From an uncultured bacterium (lineage in GTDB: Bacteria; Planctomycetota; UBA8742; UBA2392): a DNA stretch of 64,000 nucleotides. Positions within the stretch are counted from its first letter, which is position 1; each line of letters opens with the position of its first letter. The notes under the pieces were generated by a model. That model was not told where the DNA came from, did not search any database, and saw nothing but the letters and a program-made list of their open reading frames with translations. The stretch spans positions 93,278-157,277 of the forward strand of contig CALLQI010000012.1 in the NCBI GenBank assembly GCA_938014885.1, in the 5' to 3' direction. Below are positions 34,353 through 43,073 of the stretch, piece by piece. The translations under genes and the position numbers were made by a program.

Positions 34353-35276
34353 CTACTTCATCTTCTCAAGGCGCTCCATGTACAGGCCGACCCAGGGGTC
34401 GCCTTCGCCCACTTCGAAGTCGGTCCAGTCGGCGTGGGCCTTTGTCAGCTTGTCCTGGTCGGCCTTTCCCAGTATGCGGCCGATCTGCTCGCGGTTGCGG
34501 ACCTTGTGGGCCTCGATCACCTGCAGGTAGGTGCGGCCTTCGAGGTCGCCGGGCACTTTGGTTGTGCTCAGCTCGAGGAAAATCTTGTTCATGTCGGTCT
34601 GTTCGGCTTTGCCGTTCTGGACCTTCAGGATCGTGTCGATCAACTCTTCGGCCAGGTTGCGGCCGTCCGCGGTGGGCACTTCCAGCGTTTCCAGGATCGC
34701 GGCCTTGGCTTCAAGGATGTGCTGCTTGACTTGATCCTTCTCGGCCTCGCTGACATCAAGGCGGTTCAGGGCCTCTTGCAGGTTCTTGGTGGGGGCGCTG
34801 GCGGCTTGTTCTTCCGCCAGCTTCTTTGCCGTCAGTTCGGCCAGCTTTTCTTCATCGACGCTGCCCATGCTGGCCTTGGCGGCCTCGTCGCGGGCGATTT
34901 CGCCGGCCTCAACTTTGACTTTGTCGAGTTTGGCCTCCAGGGCTGCCAGCTTTGCCGTGACATCGGGTGAGGCTTCGGACTTCTCGGCCTCGGCGATGCG
35001 GCCCTCGAGCTCGCGGATGGCTTCGGCCACGGGCTTGGCGTTGTCGCCGTCGAGGGTACCCAGCATGGCCTTCAGGTCATCCAGGTCGCGACGCAGCTTT
35101 TCGCGCTCGGTCTTCCATGCGTCGGATTCGGTATGGAATTGCTTCTGCTGCGCGGCCATGTCGGCCTTGAGCTGCGCGACCTCGCTGGATTGATCGGCGC
35201 AGGCACCGGTCATGACGGCCGCACCAAGCAGGGAAGCAAACAGACCGGCATGCAGGATTCGCTGGTGCATCGGCAT
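34353..35276 (-). CDS. Coiled-coil protein with lipoprotein-type signal
   Basis: A 307-residue protein. The N-terminus has a signal with lipobox-like VMTGAC near residue 27, so membrane anchoring in the periplasm is likely. Residues 30-170 form an acidic/basic coiled coil (QLKADMAAQQKQFHTESDAW, LEAKLDKVKVEAGEIARDEA). The C-terminal part (about 180-307) is helical and ends VGLYMERLEKMK. No known domain is recognised. It lies 53 nt downstream of the cyclophilin gene on the same strand, so the two probably form an operon. An alternative start at 35270 is possible. Confidence 0.7.
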   Translation of the reverse strand: MPMHQRILHAGLFASLLGAAVMTGACADQSSEVAQLKADMAAQQKQFHTESDAWKTEREKLRRDLDDLKAMLGTLDGDNAKPVAEAIRELEGRIAEAEKSEASPDVTAKLAALEAKLDKVKVEAGEIARDEAAKASMGSVDEEKLAELTAKKLAEEQAASAPTKNLQEALNRLDVSEAEKDQVKQHILEAKAAILETLEVPTADGRNLAEELIDTILKVQNGKAEQTDMNKIFLELSTTKVPGDLEGRTYLQVIEAHKVRNREQIGRILGKADQDKLTKAHADWTDFEVGEGDPWVGLYMERLEKMK

Positions 35277-35329
35277 CTCCGTCAGGCGATTCGGGTATGG
35301 CTATGCTTGCGAACTGGCGTGCTGCGATT

Positions 35330-37300
35330 TCAGTCTCCGGGGCGGTCGGGCAATGTCTCGGGCTTGTAGTCGTGATCGCGCAGGTTTTCGGCCTTCATGG
35401 ATTTGATCTTGTCGCCCACGCGCAGCATGTCGGCGATGTCCATGCCCTCAACCACGCGGCCGATGGTGGCGTACTGGCCGCTGAGTGACAGCACCGAGCG
35501 CGAGTTGGCCACACAGATGTAGAACTGGCTGCCGGCGCTGTCCGGAAGCTGCGAGCGCGCCATGGCCACGGTGCCGCGGAAGTGGTTGCGCTTGCTGATC
35601 TCGCGCTTCAGCAGATAGCCCGGGCTGCCGGTGCCGTCGCCCTTGGGGCAGCCGCCCTGTGCCACGAAGCTGGGCTCAACGCGGTGGAAGTTCAGGCCGT
35701 CGTAGAAGCCCTTTTGCGCCAGGCTGACCATCGACTTCACGGTGTTAGGCGCGTCATCTTCGAACAGTTCAATGACGATGCGGCCCTTGTCGGTTTCGAG
35801 CACGAGGCGCGGGTTCTTCTTGGACTTGTCGGCCTCGATCAGCTTCAGTTCTTCCTTCCATTGCTCGACGGCGCCGCGCTGCCATTGGGCCTGGTCCTGG
35901 ATGTCCTGCAACTGCTGCGCCGAGATGCTGGTGCGCTCCTTGGCAATCAGGTCGGTGTAGATTTTGACCGCGGTTTCCGAATCGCCCTTGCGTTCAGCCA
36001 GTCGCGCATCGGCCAGCCGCAGGTTCACGCGCAGGTTGGCGCTTTCGGCCACGATCTTCTCGTCGCGGACCTTGGCCAGTGCCGCGTCGGCATCGTTGAT
36101 GAAGCCCCAGTTGATCAGGCTTTCGGCCCACTTCACGCGCATGAAGCCCAGGGTTTCTGCGCGCTCGGTGCACAGCGGCGACTCTTCGATCTTGGCGAAG
36201 TGCTTGCGCGCTTCCTCCATTTTGTTTTCGCCGACCAGCGCGTCGAAGTACTGGATCTGCAGGTTGGACTGCCCGGGGCAGGCGTCCAGGCAGCTCTTGA
36301 GGAACATGTTGTAGTCGCGGTCAATGTCCGGCAGGTTGCGTTGCGCGGCCGTCATCGAAAAGGCGTACAGCAGGTACGACGGCCACAGGAAGCGCGGGTA
36401 TGTGCCCAGCGCCTTCTTGGTCAGCGAGAATGCGGCCGCCCAGTCGCCGGCCATGAGCCTTGAGCGAATGTCGCCCATGGCCTTGTACATCTCGGTTTCG
36501 GTTTCGATCTGCGCGTCGCGCGGGTTTTCGTCTTCTTCTTCAAGCTCGGGCAGTTCGCTCAGCTTGATCCGCGCCATGGATGAGGCCGTCTTGCCCGGGT
36601 TGTGCATGTCCATCTTGGACGGGAACACCGTGGTGGCGGAATGGTTGCCGGCGATCATACCCCAGACCCACTCATCGGCCGGTGAATCCGGCGTGTTGCC
36701 CGGCACCAGAATGCGGCGCATGTCGATGAACAGGGTTACGGACCATTCGGCCCAGTGTGCCGTATCGAAACTTCCGGCAAAGCTGGGTTGCTCGGCGCGG
36801 CGGGTGAAGCCTTTGTCGCGGTCGTAGGTGGCCTCAAGGCGGAACGGGGTCAGTTCCTGCTGGTTTGGGATCCAGACCGCGTTGGGGTAATAAATCAGGT
36901 GCATGCCCGACAGCCCGTTCACCGAAAGCGACAGGTTAAAGGTACTGCCGTGGTCGCGGCCGCCGTCGCCGGCGTAGTAGGGCAGGCGCACCCGCGCATC
37001 GACACGCAGCAGCTTGTTCTGGCGCGCAAAGCGGATGTGGCCCTCGCCGCGTTCATAGGGCACGGTGAACTCAAGGCCTTGCTCAGTCTTTTTGCCCTGC
37101 GGGATGTCGGCGTCGCTGATCAGCGGGGCGTTGTAGTCGCCGGTTCCGTTGCCTTGGGGCTGCGGGGCGTTGATTGCGCCGCTGTTGGCGCCGTTGGCAG
37201 CGTCGGCATTGCCGCCGGAGCACGCGGCCCAGATCACGGTGGAGGCAAGTGCCAGCAAACACGCGCTCAGGGGCGCGGACACGAATACGGTGCGCTTCAC
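35330..37300 (-). CDS. Lipoprotein with beta-domain, TPR-like region and cyclophilin-type PPIase
   Basis: A 656-residue secreted or lipid-anchored protein (signal with ALASTVIWAACSG, lipobox Cys near 27). Residues about 60-250 are beta-rich, with sequence such as EFTVPYERGEGHIRFARQNK and AHWAEWSVTLFIDMRRILV, like a carbohydrate-binding or CBM9-type sandwich. About 270-480 is helical with TPR character. The C-terminal 160 residues are a cyclophilin: FEDDAPNTVKSMVSLAQKGF, YDGLNFHRVEPSFVAQGG, GTVAMARSQLPDSAGSQFYI. The peptidyl-prolyl isomerase active-site Arg (FHRV) and QFYI are present. A periplasmic folding helper is plausible; the N-terminal domains may bind substrate. Confidence 0.82.
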   Translation of the reverse strand: MKRTVFVSAPLSACLLALASTVIWAACSGGNADAANGANSGAINAPQPQGNGTGDYNAPLISDADIPQGKKTEQGLEFTVPYERGEGHIRFARQNKLLRVDARVRLPYYAGDGGRDHGSTFNLSLSVNGLSGMHLIYYPNAVWIPNQQELTPFRLEATYDRDKGFTRRAEQPSFAGSFDTAHWAEWSVTLFIDMRRILVPGNTPDSPADEWVWGMIAGNHSATTVFPSKMDMHNPGKTASSMARIKLSELPELEEEDENPRDAQIETETEMYKAMGDIRSRLMAGDWAAAFSLTKKALGTYPRFLWPSYLLYAFSMTAAQRNLPDIDRDYNMFLKSCLDACPGQSNLQIQYFDALVGENKMEEARKHFAKIEESPLCTERAETLGFMRVKWAESLINWGFINDADAALAKVRDEKIVAESANLRVNLRLADARLAERKGDSETAVKIYTDLIAKERTSISAQQLQDIQDQAQWQRGAVEQWKEELKLIEADKSKKNPRLVLETDKGRIVIELFEDDAPNTVKSMVSLAQKGFYDGLNFHRVEPSFVAQGGCPKGDGTGSPGYLLKREISKRNHFRGTVAMARSQLPDSAGSQFYICVANSRSVLSLSGQYATIGRVVEGMDIADMLRVGDKIKSMKAENLRDHDYKPETLPDRPGD

Positions 37301-37498
37301 GATCTGTCCTTCCTCAATGGTTCCTCGGTCTCAGTGTAATACGAATCGCACGGCGATGCGCGATGGTGAATGCATAAAGGCGGCAGCCTCTTGTCGCATT
37401 CGTTAGGGGACGCTAGTTTCCGCGCCTTGGCATTTCGGTCAGCGCGTGGGGCGGCGAGAGTGTATCCCCTCGCTTCGCGTGCCGGATCGGGGACAACC

Positions 37499-37960
37499 AT
37501 GGACGTGGACGAAATCCATCGGCTTATTGAGCTGATGAACAAGAACGACCTGCTGGAACTTGAGCTGGTCGAAGACTCCAAAAAAATCCGCCTGAAGAAG
37601 AAGTACGACGGCGGGCCTCGCGTGATTGCGGCGCCCATGGCGGCTGCCCCCATGGCAGCAGCCGCGCCCGCGCAGGCTTCGGGCCCGGCCCCGGCGGCCG
37701 CGCCTGCGGCGCATGCCGGCACGGTGGCGATCAAAAGCCCGATGGTCGGCACGTTCTATCGCGCCGCCAACCCGGAAAGCCCGCCGTATGCCGACGAAGG
37801 CGATGAAGTCGGCAAGGACACCACGGTCTGTATCGTGGAGGCCATGAAGGTCTTCAACGAGATCAAGGCTGAGGTTGAGGGCACGATCGTCGCGGTCCTG
37901 ATCGAGAACGGGCAAACCGTCGAATACGGCCAGCCCATGTTCCTTGTCAAACCACACTAG
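37499..37960 (+). CDS. accB: Acetyl-CoA carboxylase biotin carboxyl carrier protein
   Basis: Carries biotin for acetyl-CoA carboxylase, the first step of fatty-acid synthesis. The N-terminal helix MDVDEIHRLIELMNKNDLLE is typical, an Ala/Pro linker spans about 45-80, and the biotinyl domain has SPMVGTFYRAANPESPPYAD and the biotin attachment motif EAMKVFNEI (usual EAMKLMNEI). The length of 153 residues is standard. The ATG at 37499 was chosen over an upstream in-frame start at 37370, whose extension (RSARGAARVYPLASRAG) is not family-like. accC follows 72 nt downstream. Confidence 0.96.
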   Translation: MDVDEIHRLIELMNKNDLLELELVEDSKKIRLKKKYDGGPRVIAAPMAAAPMAAAAPAQASGPAPAAAPAAHAGTVAIKSPMVGTFYRAANPESPPYADEGDEVGKDTTVCIVEAMKVFNEIKAEVEGTIVAVLIENGQTVEYGQPMFLVKPH

Positions 37961-38032
37961 AGCAGTGCATCCGGCGGCGGCCTTTGGGCCTGCATGCCGG
38001 CGGCGTTACTCGGCACACGGGACACCCGACTC

Positions 38033-39379
38033 ATGTTCTCAAAGATCCTGATCGCCAACCGGGGCGAAATCGCCCTGCGCATCATCCGCGCCTGTCGTGA
38101 AATGGGCGTGAAGAGTGTCTGCGTCTACTCTGAGGCCGACCGCGGCGCGCCGTGGCTTGAAATCGCCGATGAGTCCTACTGCATCGGCCCTCCGCCCAGC
38201 GCCAAGAGCTATCTCGATATCAGCCGCATCATGGCGGCCGCTGAGGTGTCCGACGTGGACGCGATTCACCCGGGCTACGGCTTCCTGTCTGAGAACGCGC
38301 ACTTTGCCGAAGTCTGCCTCAGCAGCGGCATTGCCTTCATCGGCCCAAGCCCCGACGCCATCAAGCTGCTGGGCAACAAGGCGCGCGCCCGCGCGCTGGC
38401 CGTCGAAGTAGGCGTACCGCTGTTGCCGGGCACCAAGGAACTGGTCGAAAACGAACAGGCTGCGATTGAGATCGCCAATGACATCGGTTACCCGGTGATC
38501 GTGAAGGCGGCAGCAGGCGGCGGCGGCCGCGGCATGCGTGTCGCGCACAACGAAATCGCGCTGGTGAACGGCTTCCTGCAGGCCAAGTCCGAGGCCGCGG
38601 TCGCGTTCAAAGACGACGGCGTGTACGTCGAGAAGTACCTTGAGCGCCCGCGCCACGTTGAAATCCAGATGATCGCCGACTCGCACGGCAACTATGTCTA
38701 CTGCGGCGAGCGCGACTGCAGCCTGCAACGCCGCCACCAGAAGCTGGTCGAAGAAGCCCCAAGCCCGATCCTTACGCCTGAGCTGCGCCGCAAGATGGGC
38801 GAGACCGCGCTGAAGCTTGCCAAAGCCGCCAACTACGTCACGGCGGGCACGGCCGAGTTCCTGGTTGATACCAAGGGCAACTTCTACTTCATGGAAGTGA
38901 ACACCCGCATCCAGGTTGAGCACCCGGTGAGTGAACTGGTCACGCGCACGGATTTGATCCGCGCGCAGATCATGGCCGCCGCCGGCGAAAAGCTGCCGTT
39001 CACACAGGCCGATGTCGAAGTGCGCGGCCACGCGATTGAAGTGCGCATCAACGCCGAAGACCCGGACAACGGTTTCCGCCCCAGCCCAGGCAAGATCACC
39101 GACCTGTTTATTCCCGGCGGCCCGGGCGTGCGCTGGGACAGCCACATCAAGGTCGGCTACACCATTCCGCCCAACTACGACAGCATGGTGGCCAAGCTGC
39201 TGGTGTTTGCCGACACGCGGCCGCAGGCGATTGCACGCATGCTGCGCGCGCTGGGCGAGCTGAAGATTGAGGGCATCAAGACCACGATTCCGCTGCACCA
39301 GCGGATCATGCACGACGCGAATTTCATCAAGGGCGACGTGGACACCAGCTACATTGAGAAAGTGCTGCTGGCGAAGTAG
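38033..39379 (+). CDS. accC: Acetyl-CoA carboxylase biotin carboxylase subunit
   Basis: ATP-dependent carboxylation of biotin on AccB. The N-terminal MFSKILIANRGEIALRIIRA, the ATP-grasp glycine loop AAAGGGGRGMRVAH, and EMNTRIQVEHPVSE-type sequence (FMEVNTRIQVEHPVSELVT here) are all present. The 448-residue length is standard. The ATG at 38033 starts exactly at the conserved opening; an in-frame ATG at 37994 adds 13 residues without similarity. A terminator follows at 39399. Confidence 0.97.
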   Translation: MFSKILIANRGEIALRIIRACREMGVKSVCVYSEADRGAPWLEIADESYCIGPPPSAKSYLDISRIMAAAEVSDVDAIHPGYGFLSENAHFAEVCLSSGIAFIGPSPDAIKLLGNKARARALAVEVGVPLLPGTKELVENEQAAIEIANDIGYPVIVKAAAGGGGRGMRVAHNEIALVNGFLQAKSEAAVAFKDDGVYVEKYLERPRHVEIQMIADSHGNYVYCGERDCSLQRRHQKLVEEAPSPILTPELRRKMGETALKLAKAANYVTAGTAEFLVDTKGNFYFMEVNTRIQVEHPVSELVTRTDLIRAQIMAAAGEKLPFTQADVEVRGHAIEVRINAEDPDNGFRPSPGKITDLFIPGGPGVRWDSHIKVGYTIPPNYDSMVAKLLVFADTRPQAIARMLRALGELKIEGIKTTIPLHQRIMHDANFIKGDVDTSYIEKVLLAK

Positions 39380-39398
39380 TTGCCGGTGCAATCCATGC

Positions 39399-39424
39399 AA
39401 ACGCGCCCTCCAGAAGGGCGCGTT
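39399..39424 (+). terminator. Terminator after accC
   Basis: A 10-bp stem AACGCGCCCT with AGGGCGCGTT, about 20 nt after the accC stop, followed by TGTCGTTCG. The weak T-run suggests partial termination. Confidence 0.65.
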
Positions 39425-39506
39425 TGTCGTTCGTGAAATCGAGGGCCTGTCACACGGAATAACCGGCGTGCGTCAACCCGTTAGATTGACGAAAGACAGG
39501 TGCGAT

Positions 39507-39686
39507 ATGACGTTCTTTGAACTGAGCTTTGTGGTGCTGATCGCCATGGCCGTGGGCCTGGCAGGCGTGATCGGGGTTTCGTTGGTTGGAGGCTGGTTCT
39601 CGCGCAATCCGTTGCGCGAGCCCGAGGGCGACTGCCGCGAAAAGACACTGGTGTTGCACGGTGAAACCCGCCGCGTCGATTGCTGA
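39507..39686 (+). CDS. Small membrane protein (59 aa) of unknown function
   Basis: MTFFELSFVVLIAMAVGLAG begins a hydrophobic segment of about 28 residues, followed by SRNPLREPEGDCREKTLVLH, an acidic/basic soluble tail with two Cys overall (one at the last position). The start at 39507 has CAGG about 8 nt upstream. It sits between two terminators (39399 and 39732), which suggests it is an independent short transcript or a readthrough gene after accC. Coding status rests on the clear TM pattern and the downstream terminator. Confidence 0.5.
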   Translation: MTFFELSFVVLIAMAVGLAGVIGVSLVGGWFSRNPLREPEGDCREKTLVLHGETRRVDC

Positions 39687-39731
39687 ATAACCCAACGAAC
39701 ATTCACGGTGCTGCGCGATGCGCCGTGAGGG

Positions 39732-39764
39732 AGGCGCCCTGTGTGGGGCGCCTCTTTTTTGTTT
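39732..39764 (+). terminator. Strong terminator after the small membrane protein gene
   Basis: An 8-bp stem AGGCGCCC with GGGCGCCT, a TGTGTG loop, then CTTTTTTGTTT. It is one of the strongest intrinsic terminators in the window. Confidence 0.9.
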
Positions 39765-39766
39765 AG

Positions 39767-39985
39767 GAACTGCAACGGCGTGTGAACCACGAAGCGCCAC
39801 GAAGCACCACGAAGAACGGCAAAAGCGTTAACCGCCAAAGCGCCAACACGCCAAAGTCTGCCAAAGGCCAGTTGCCGTTTTGGCGCTTTGGCGCTTTGGC
39901 GGTAGAAGCAGTTGCAGTTGTATTGAACGCAGTTGCCGTCCTTCGTGACCTTCGTGTACTTCGTGGACAATTGCAGTTGCCGCGA
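39767..39985. repeat. CACGAAG/CGCCAAAG nested palindrome (locus E, best preserved)
   Basis: Left outer arm: GGAACTGCAACGGCG, then CACGAAG three times (39789-39814). Left inner arm: CCGCCAAAG, CGCCAA and CGCCAAAG. Centre GCCAAAGGCC near 39865. Right inner arm: TTTTGGCGCTTTGGCGCTTT. Right outer arm: CCTTCGTGACCTTCGTGTAC, TTCGTGGA, GCAGTTGC. The symmetry is nearly complete over about 220 nt. It is the only feature in the 365-nt gap between convergent genes. Confidence 0.9.
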
Positions 39986-40051
39986 GTCTACCCTTCGCTT
40001 GCGCTTCGGGCTCTTGTTCTCGTCTTCGTGGGATAAACGCCGTTGCCGTTT

Positions 40052-42151
40052 TCAGCCGCTGAAGTGCTCGGTGGCGGCTTGTGCTAGTTCGGCTTTCTGG
40101 GCCAGGCGGGGTTTGAACTCGGGCGCGTAGCGTACGCTCTTGCGGCGCTGCATTTCCGGCGTCATTTCGTCTTCGGGCTGCTCGAGGCCCGTGCGGCAGG
40201 TCAGCGGGTCCACGCCGCAGGCGAGGCAGCCGGGAGTGTGGCCGCTGCAATCTTTCGTTTGCTGCTCAAGCCGTGAACGCACGCGTTCGTCCCACAGGAA
40301 TTGCTTGTTGGTACCTACGCTGAGCATGTCCCACGGCAGCACTTCATCCTGGCGGCGCTCGCGATGGATGTAGAAGTCGGCGTCGATGCCGCAGGCCGCG
40401 CAGGCATCATGCCAGCGTTGCAGGTCGCAGCATTCATCCCAGGCGTCAAAGCGCGCGCCGGCGCGCCAGGCGTGCTCGATCACTTTGCCAAGGCGGCGGT
40501 CGCCGCGGCTGAACAGGGCCTCAAGCCAGCTGGTGCCGTATTCGTGCAGCTTCAGGCGGATGTTGCGGTGCTTCACAAGCGAGCGCAGCAGCGCCGTGTG
40601 TTTCTCCAGCGTCTCGCGACTGGCCATGGGCTCCCACTGGAACGGCGTGAAGGCCTTGGGCACGAACAGGCTCACGGTCACGTTCAGCGTGAAGTTGTGG
40701 CGCTTCATCTGTTGCGCCATCACCGCAATCGAGTTCAGCAGCGCGGCCGACTCACGGATGTCATCTTCGTTCTCGGTGGGCAGGCCGATCATCATGTAGA
40801 ACTTGATCGTCTTGTAGCCCTCCTGCAAGGCGCTTCGCGCGCCTTCAATCAGGTCGTGCTGGGTGATGGTCTTGTTGATCACCATGCGCAGGCGCTGGCT
40901 GCCGGTTTCCGGCGCCATGGTCAGGCCGCTCTTGCGCACGTTCTTGGTCAGGCCGGGCAGGTACGTGAGCTGCTGGTCCACGCGCAGGCTGGGCAGCGCG
41001 ACACTGATGTAGCGGCCGGCGAACTCTTCCTGCAGCAGCTTGATCATCGGCACCAGCTGCGGGTGATCGCTGCTGGAAAGGCTCAGCAGGCTGATTTCGT
41101 CGTAGCCGGTGTTCTTTACCAGCTCTCGCGCCAGCTTCACCACAGTTTCCGGCGTGCGATAGCGCTGCGGCCGGTCAATCATCCCGGCCTGGCAATAGCG
41201 GCATCCTTCGGTGCAGCCGCGCATGATTTCGATGGTCACGCGGTCCTGCACCACTTCAACGAACGGGATGATCTGCTTCACGGGATAGTAAGCCGTGTTC
41301 AGGTTATCCAGCGTGTTCTTCTTGACGCGTGTCGGCACACCGGGCGCGTTGGGCGTAACGGCGGCAATCGTACCGTCGGGCCCGTAGTTGATGTCGTACA
41401 GCGCGGGCACATAACAGCCGGGCAGCACACGCGCGCACACGGCCAAAAACTCGCGGCGCGAAAGGCCGCGCAGGTCGGCGGGCAATGCCGCGCTACGGAT
41501 CACGAAGGGGCGCTCGGCATGCACGTCTTTGGGGTTGAAGCTGGCGGGCAGGCGATAGCGCTCAAGGATTGACGCGTCAAGACGACCCTGCCACACGCCA
41601 ACCAGGTGCAGCAGCGCCGGCAGCACTTCTTCGCCTTCGCCGGGCAGGAACATGTCCACGAAATCAGCCAGCGGCTCGGGCGTGACGCTGCCGGTGCCGC
41701 CCGCGATCACGATAGGGCCGCTGTGCCGGTCCGTTGTCCGCAGCGCGATGCCCCCGAGGTCCAGCATGTTCAGCAGGTTGCTGTAGCTGGTTTCGTTCTG
41801 CAGGCTGAAGCCGACCACATCAAAGTCCGACAGTGCGCGGTAACTCTCAAGCGAAAATAGCGGGATGTCATTGCCGCGCAGCACCGCTTCCATGTCGAAC
41901 CACGGTGCGAAGGCGCGTTCGCACACGATGTCGGCGTGCTTCTCATTCAGCAGGTGGTACAGGATGCGAAAGCCCTGGTTGCTCATCCCGATCGTGTAGG
42001 CGTCGGGAAAACACAGCGCAAAGCGAACCTGCGCGTCGGTCCACGGCTTGGCACAGGCGTTGACTTCGCCGCCCATGTACTGGGCCGGAGTCTTTACGCC
42101 CAGCAGGTGCGGCCTCACGCGATCGAGCAGGCTGATGTTTGTGCGTTCCAT
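40052..42151 (-). CDS. B12-binding-type radical SAM protein (TIGR03960-like)
   Basis: Radical SAM enzyme of 699 residues. The first 280 residues contain a B12-binding-like domain (ALCFPDAYTIGMSNQGFRIL). The 4Fe-4S cluster motif is MRGCTEGCRYCQAGM (Cys near 312, 316, 319), followed by SLSSSDHPQL and the TIM-barrel segments PSLRVDQQL and APETGSQRLR. The C-terminal region has a Cys-rich end (HTPGCLACGVDPLTCRTG) that could bind another metal. The biochemical role of this family is unknown. The ATG at 42151 (MERTNISLLDRVRPHLLGVK) is the family start. An SRPBCC-like gene precedes it by 7 nt. Confidence 0.9.
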   Translation of the reverse strand: MERTNISLLDRVRPHLLGVKTPAQYMGGEVNACAKPWTDAQVRFALCFPDAYTIGMSNQGFRILYHLLNEKHADIVCERAFAPWFDMEAVLRGNDIPLFSLESYRALSDFDVVGFSLQNETSYSNLLNMLDLGGIALRTTDRHSGPIVIAGGTGSVTPEPLADFVDMFLPGEGEEVLPALLHLVGVWQGRLDASILERYRLPASFNPKDVHAERPFVIRSAALPADLRGLSRREFLAVCARVLPGCYVPALYDINYGPDGTIAAVTPNAPGVPTRVKKNTLDNLNTAYYPVKQIIPFVEVVQDRVTIEIMRGCTEGCRYCQAGMIDRPQRYRTPETVVKLARELVKNTGYDEISLLSLSSSDHPQLVPMIKLLQEEFAGRYISVALPSLRVDQQLTYLPGLTKNVRKSGLTMAPETGSQRLRMVINKTITQHDLIEGARSALQEGYKTIKFYMMIGLPTENEDDIRESAALLNSIAVMAQQMKRHNFTLNVTVSLFVPKAFTPFQWEPMASRETLEKHTALLRSLVKHRNIRLKLHEYGTSWLEALFSRGDRRLGKVIEHAWRAGARFDAWDECCDLQRWHDACAACGIDADFYIHRERRQDEVLPWDMLSVGTNKQFLWDERVRSRLEQQTKDCSGHTPGCLACGVDPLTCRTGLEQPEDEMTPEMQRRKSVRYAPEFKPRLAQKAELAQAATEHFSG

Positions 42152-42158
42152 TGCAGGC

Positions 42159-42692
42159 TTATTCAACCGCAACGCCGGCCAAGCGCAATGACGCGTCGGG
42201 AGGCAGCGAGGGCGCGTCGTCGCCCAGCAGGTCGCGCAGCAAAGCACTGTGGCGATACGCGAACATCGCCCGCAGCTTGCGGCGCACCATCCACCCGGCA
42301 AACCAGTGGCTGACCGGTGCCAGCGGCAGTTGCCAGTGGACGATGTCCGTCACCAGCGTGCCGTGGGTGTGGTGCCGCACCGAGACGTCGAACAGGTGGT
42401 GATGCACCCAGCGCCGGAAGGGCCCGCGCAACATGCTGTCCGTGAACGAATGCGGGGGTTTGGCGTCGGTATGCTCGGCCAGGATGGTGAGGGGCAACAA
42501 GCCGTCGCGCACGCGCATTTTCAGGCGCGTACCGGCGCCAAGCGCCGTGCCGTCGTGTGCGTCCGTGCGCTCAAGCAGCGTCAGGTGCTGCGAGGGAGGG
42601 GTCAGTAGCGTCAACGCGTGAGGCTGCTCGTGCCAGCGCCACACCACATCGCGCGGGAACGGCAACCATGACGCGTATCGAAAGGTCTCCAC
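42159..42692 (-). CDS. SRPBCC/START-like ligand-binding protein
   Basis: A 177-residue protein that starts METFRYASWLPFPRDVVWRW, the typical first strand of polyketide-cyclase/START-like lipid-binding folds, and contains FTDSMLRGPFRRWVHHHLFD and GTLVTDIVHWQLP, as in SRPBCC proteins of the YfbR/DUF type often linked to lipid or cyclase functions. The GTG at 42692 was chosen because GGAG lies 9 nt upstream and the domain begins there; the frame extends 28 codons further upstream. The stop is 7 nt before the radical SAM gene, so the two are co-transcribed. Confidence 0.75.
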   Translation of the reverse strand: METFRYASWLPFPRDVVWRWHEQPHALTLLTPPSQHLTLLERTDAHDGTALGAGTRLKMRVRDGLLPLTILAEHTDAKPPHSFTDSMLRGPFRRWVHHHLFDVSVRHHTHGTLVTDIVHWQLPLAPVSHWFAGWMVRRKLRAMFAYRHSALLRDLLGDDAPSLPPDASLRLAGVAVE

Positions 42693-42827
42693 CGCAACTC
42701 CATCGCCCAAACGATTAACGCCGCGGCGGCCCGTGACCTTCCGCATCACCCGCGAATCCGGCCGATTACCGCGCAATCCGGGCCGATTCGCATTGCCACA
42801 ATTGGCGGCTGTGGTTTACTTCGGGCC

Positions 42828-43073
42828 ATGCGCGTGACGCTTCTTTACTTTGCCCATCTGCGTGAACGCACCGGCACCCGCGAAGAATCGCGAGATGTGC
42901 CGGACAGCTGCACGGCGGGCCAGTTGCGCGCGGCCGTCGAAACCGCGCACCCGGCGCTGAGGGGCATGCTTGCAAGCTGCCGCATCGCCGTGGATGAAGA
43001 GTTCGCCGCAGATACACAGCCCATACGCGAGGGGCAAACCATCGCGTTCATACCGCCGGTAAGTGGGGGATGA
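42828..43073 (+). CDS. moaD: MoaD-family sulfur carrier protein (molybdopterin synthase small subunit)
   Basis: Ubiquitin-like protein of 81 residues, ending in PPVSGG, the C-terminal Gly-Gly that is adenylated and converted to thiocarboxylate for molybdopterin synthesis. The start MRVTLLYFAHLRERTGTREE is typical of MoaD. The large subunit MoaE and other moa genes are not in the window. The stop overlaps the next start by 4 nt (ATGATG context at 43070), so it begins a four-gene operon. Confidence 0.9.
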   Translation: MRVTLLYFAHLRERTGTREESRDVPDSCTAGQLRAAVETAHPALRGMLASCRIAVDEEFAADTQPIREGQTIAFIPPVSGG

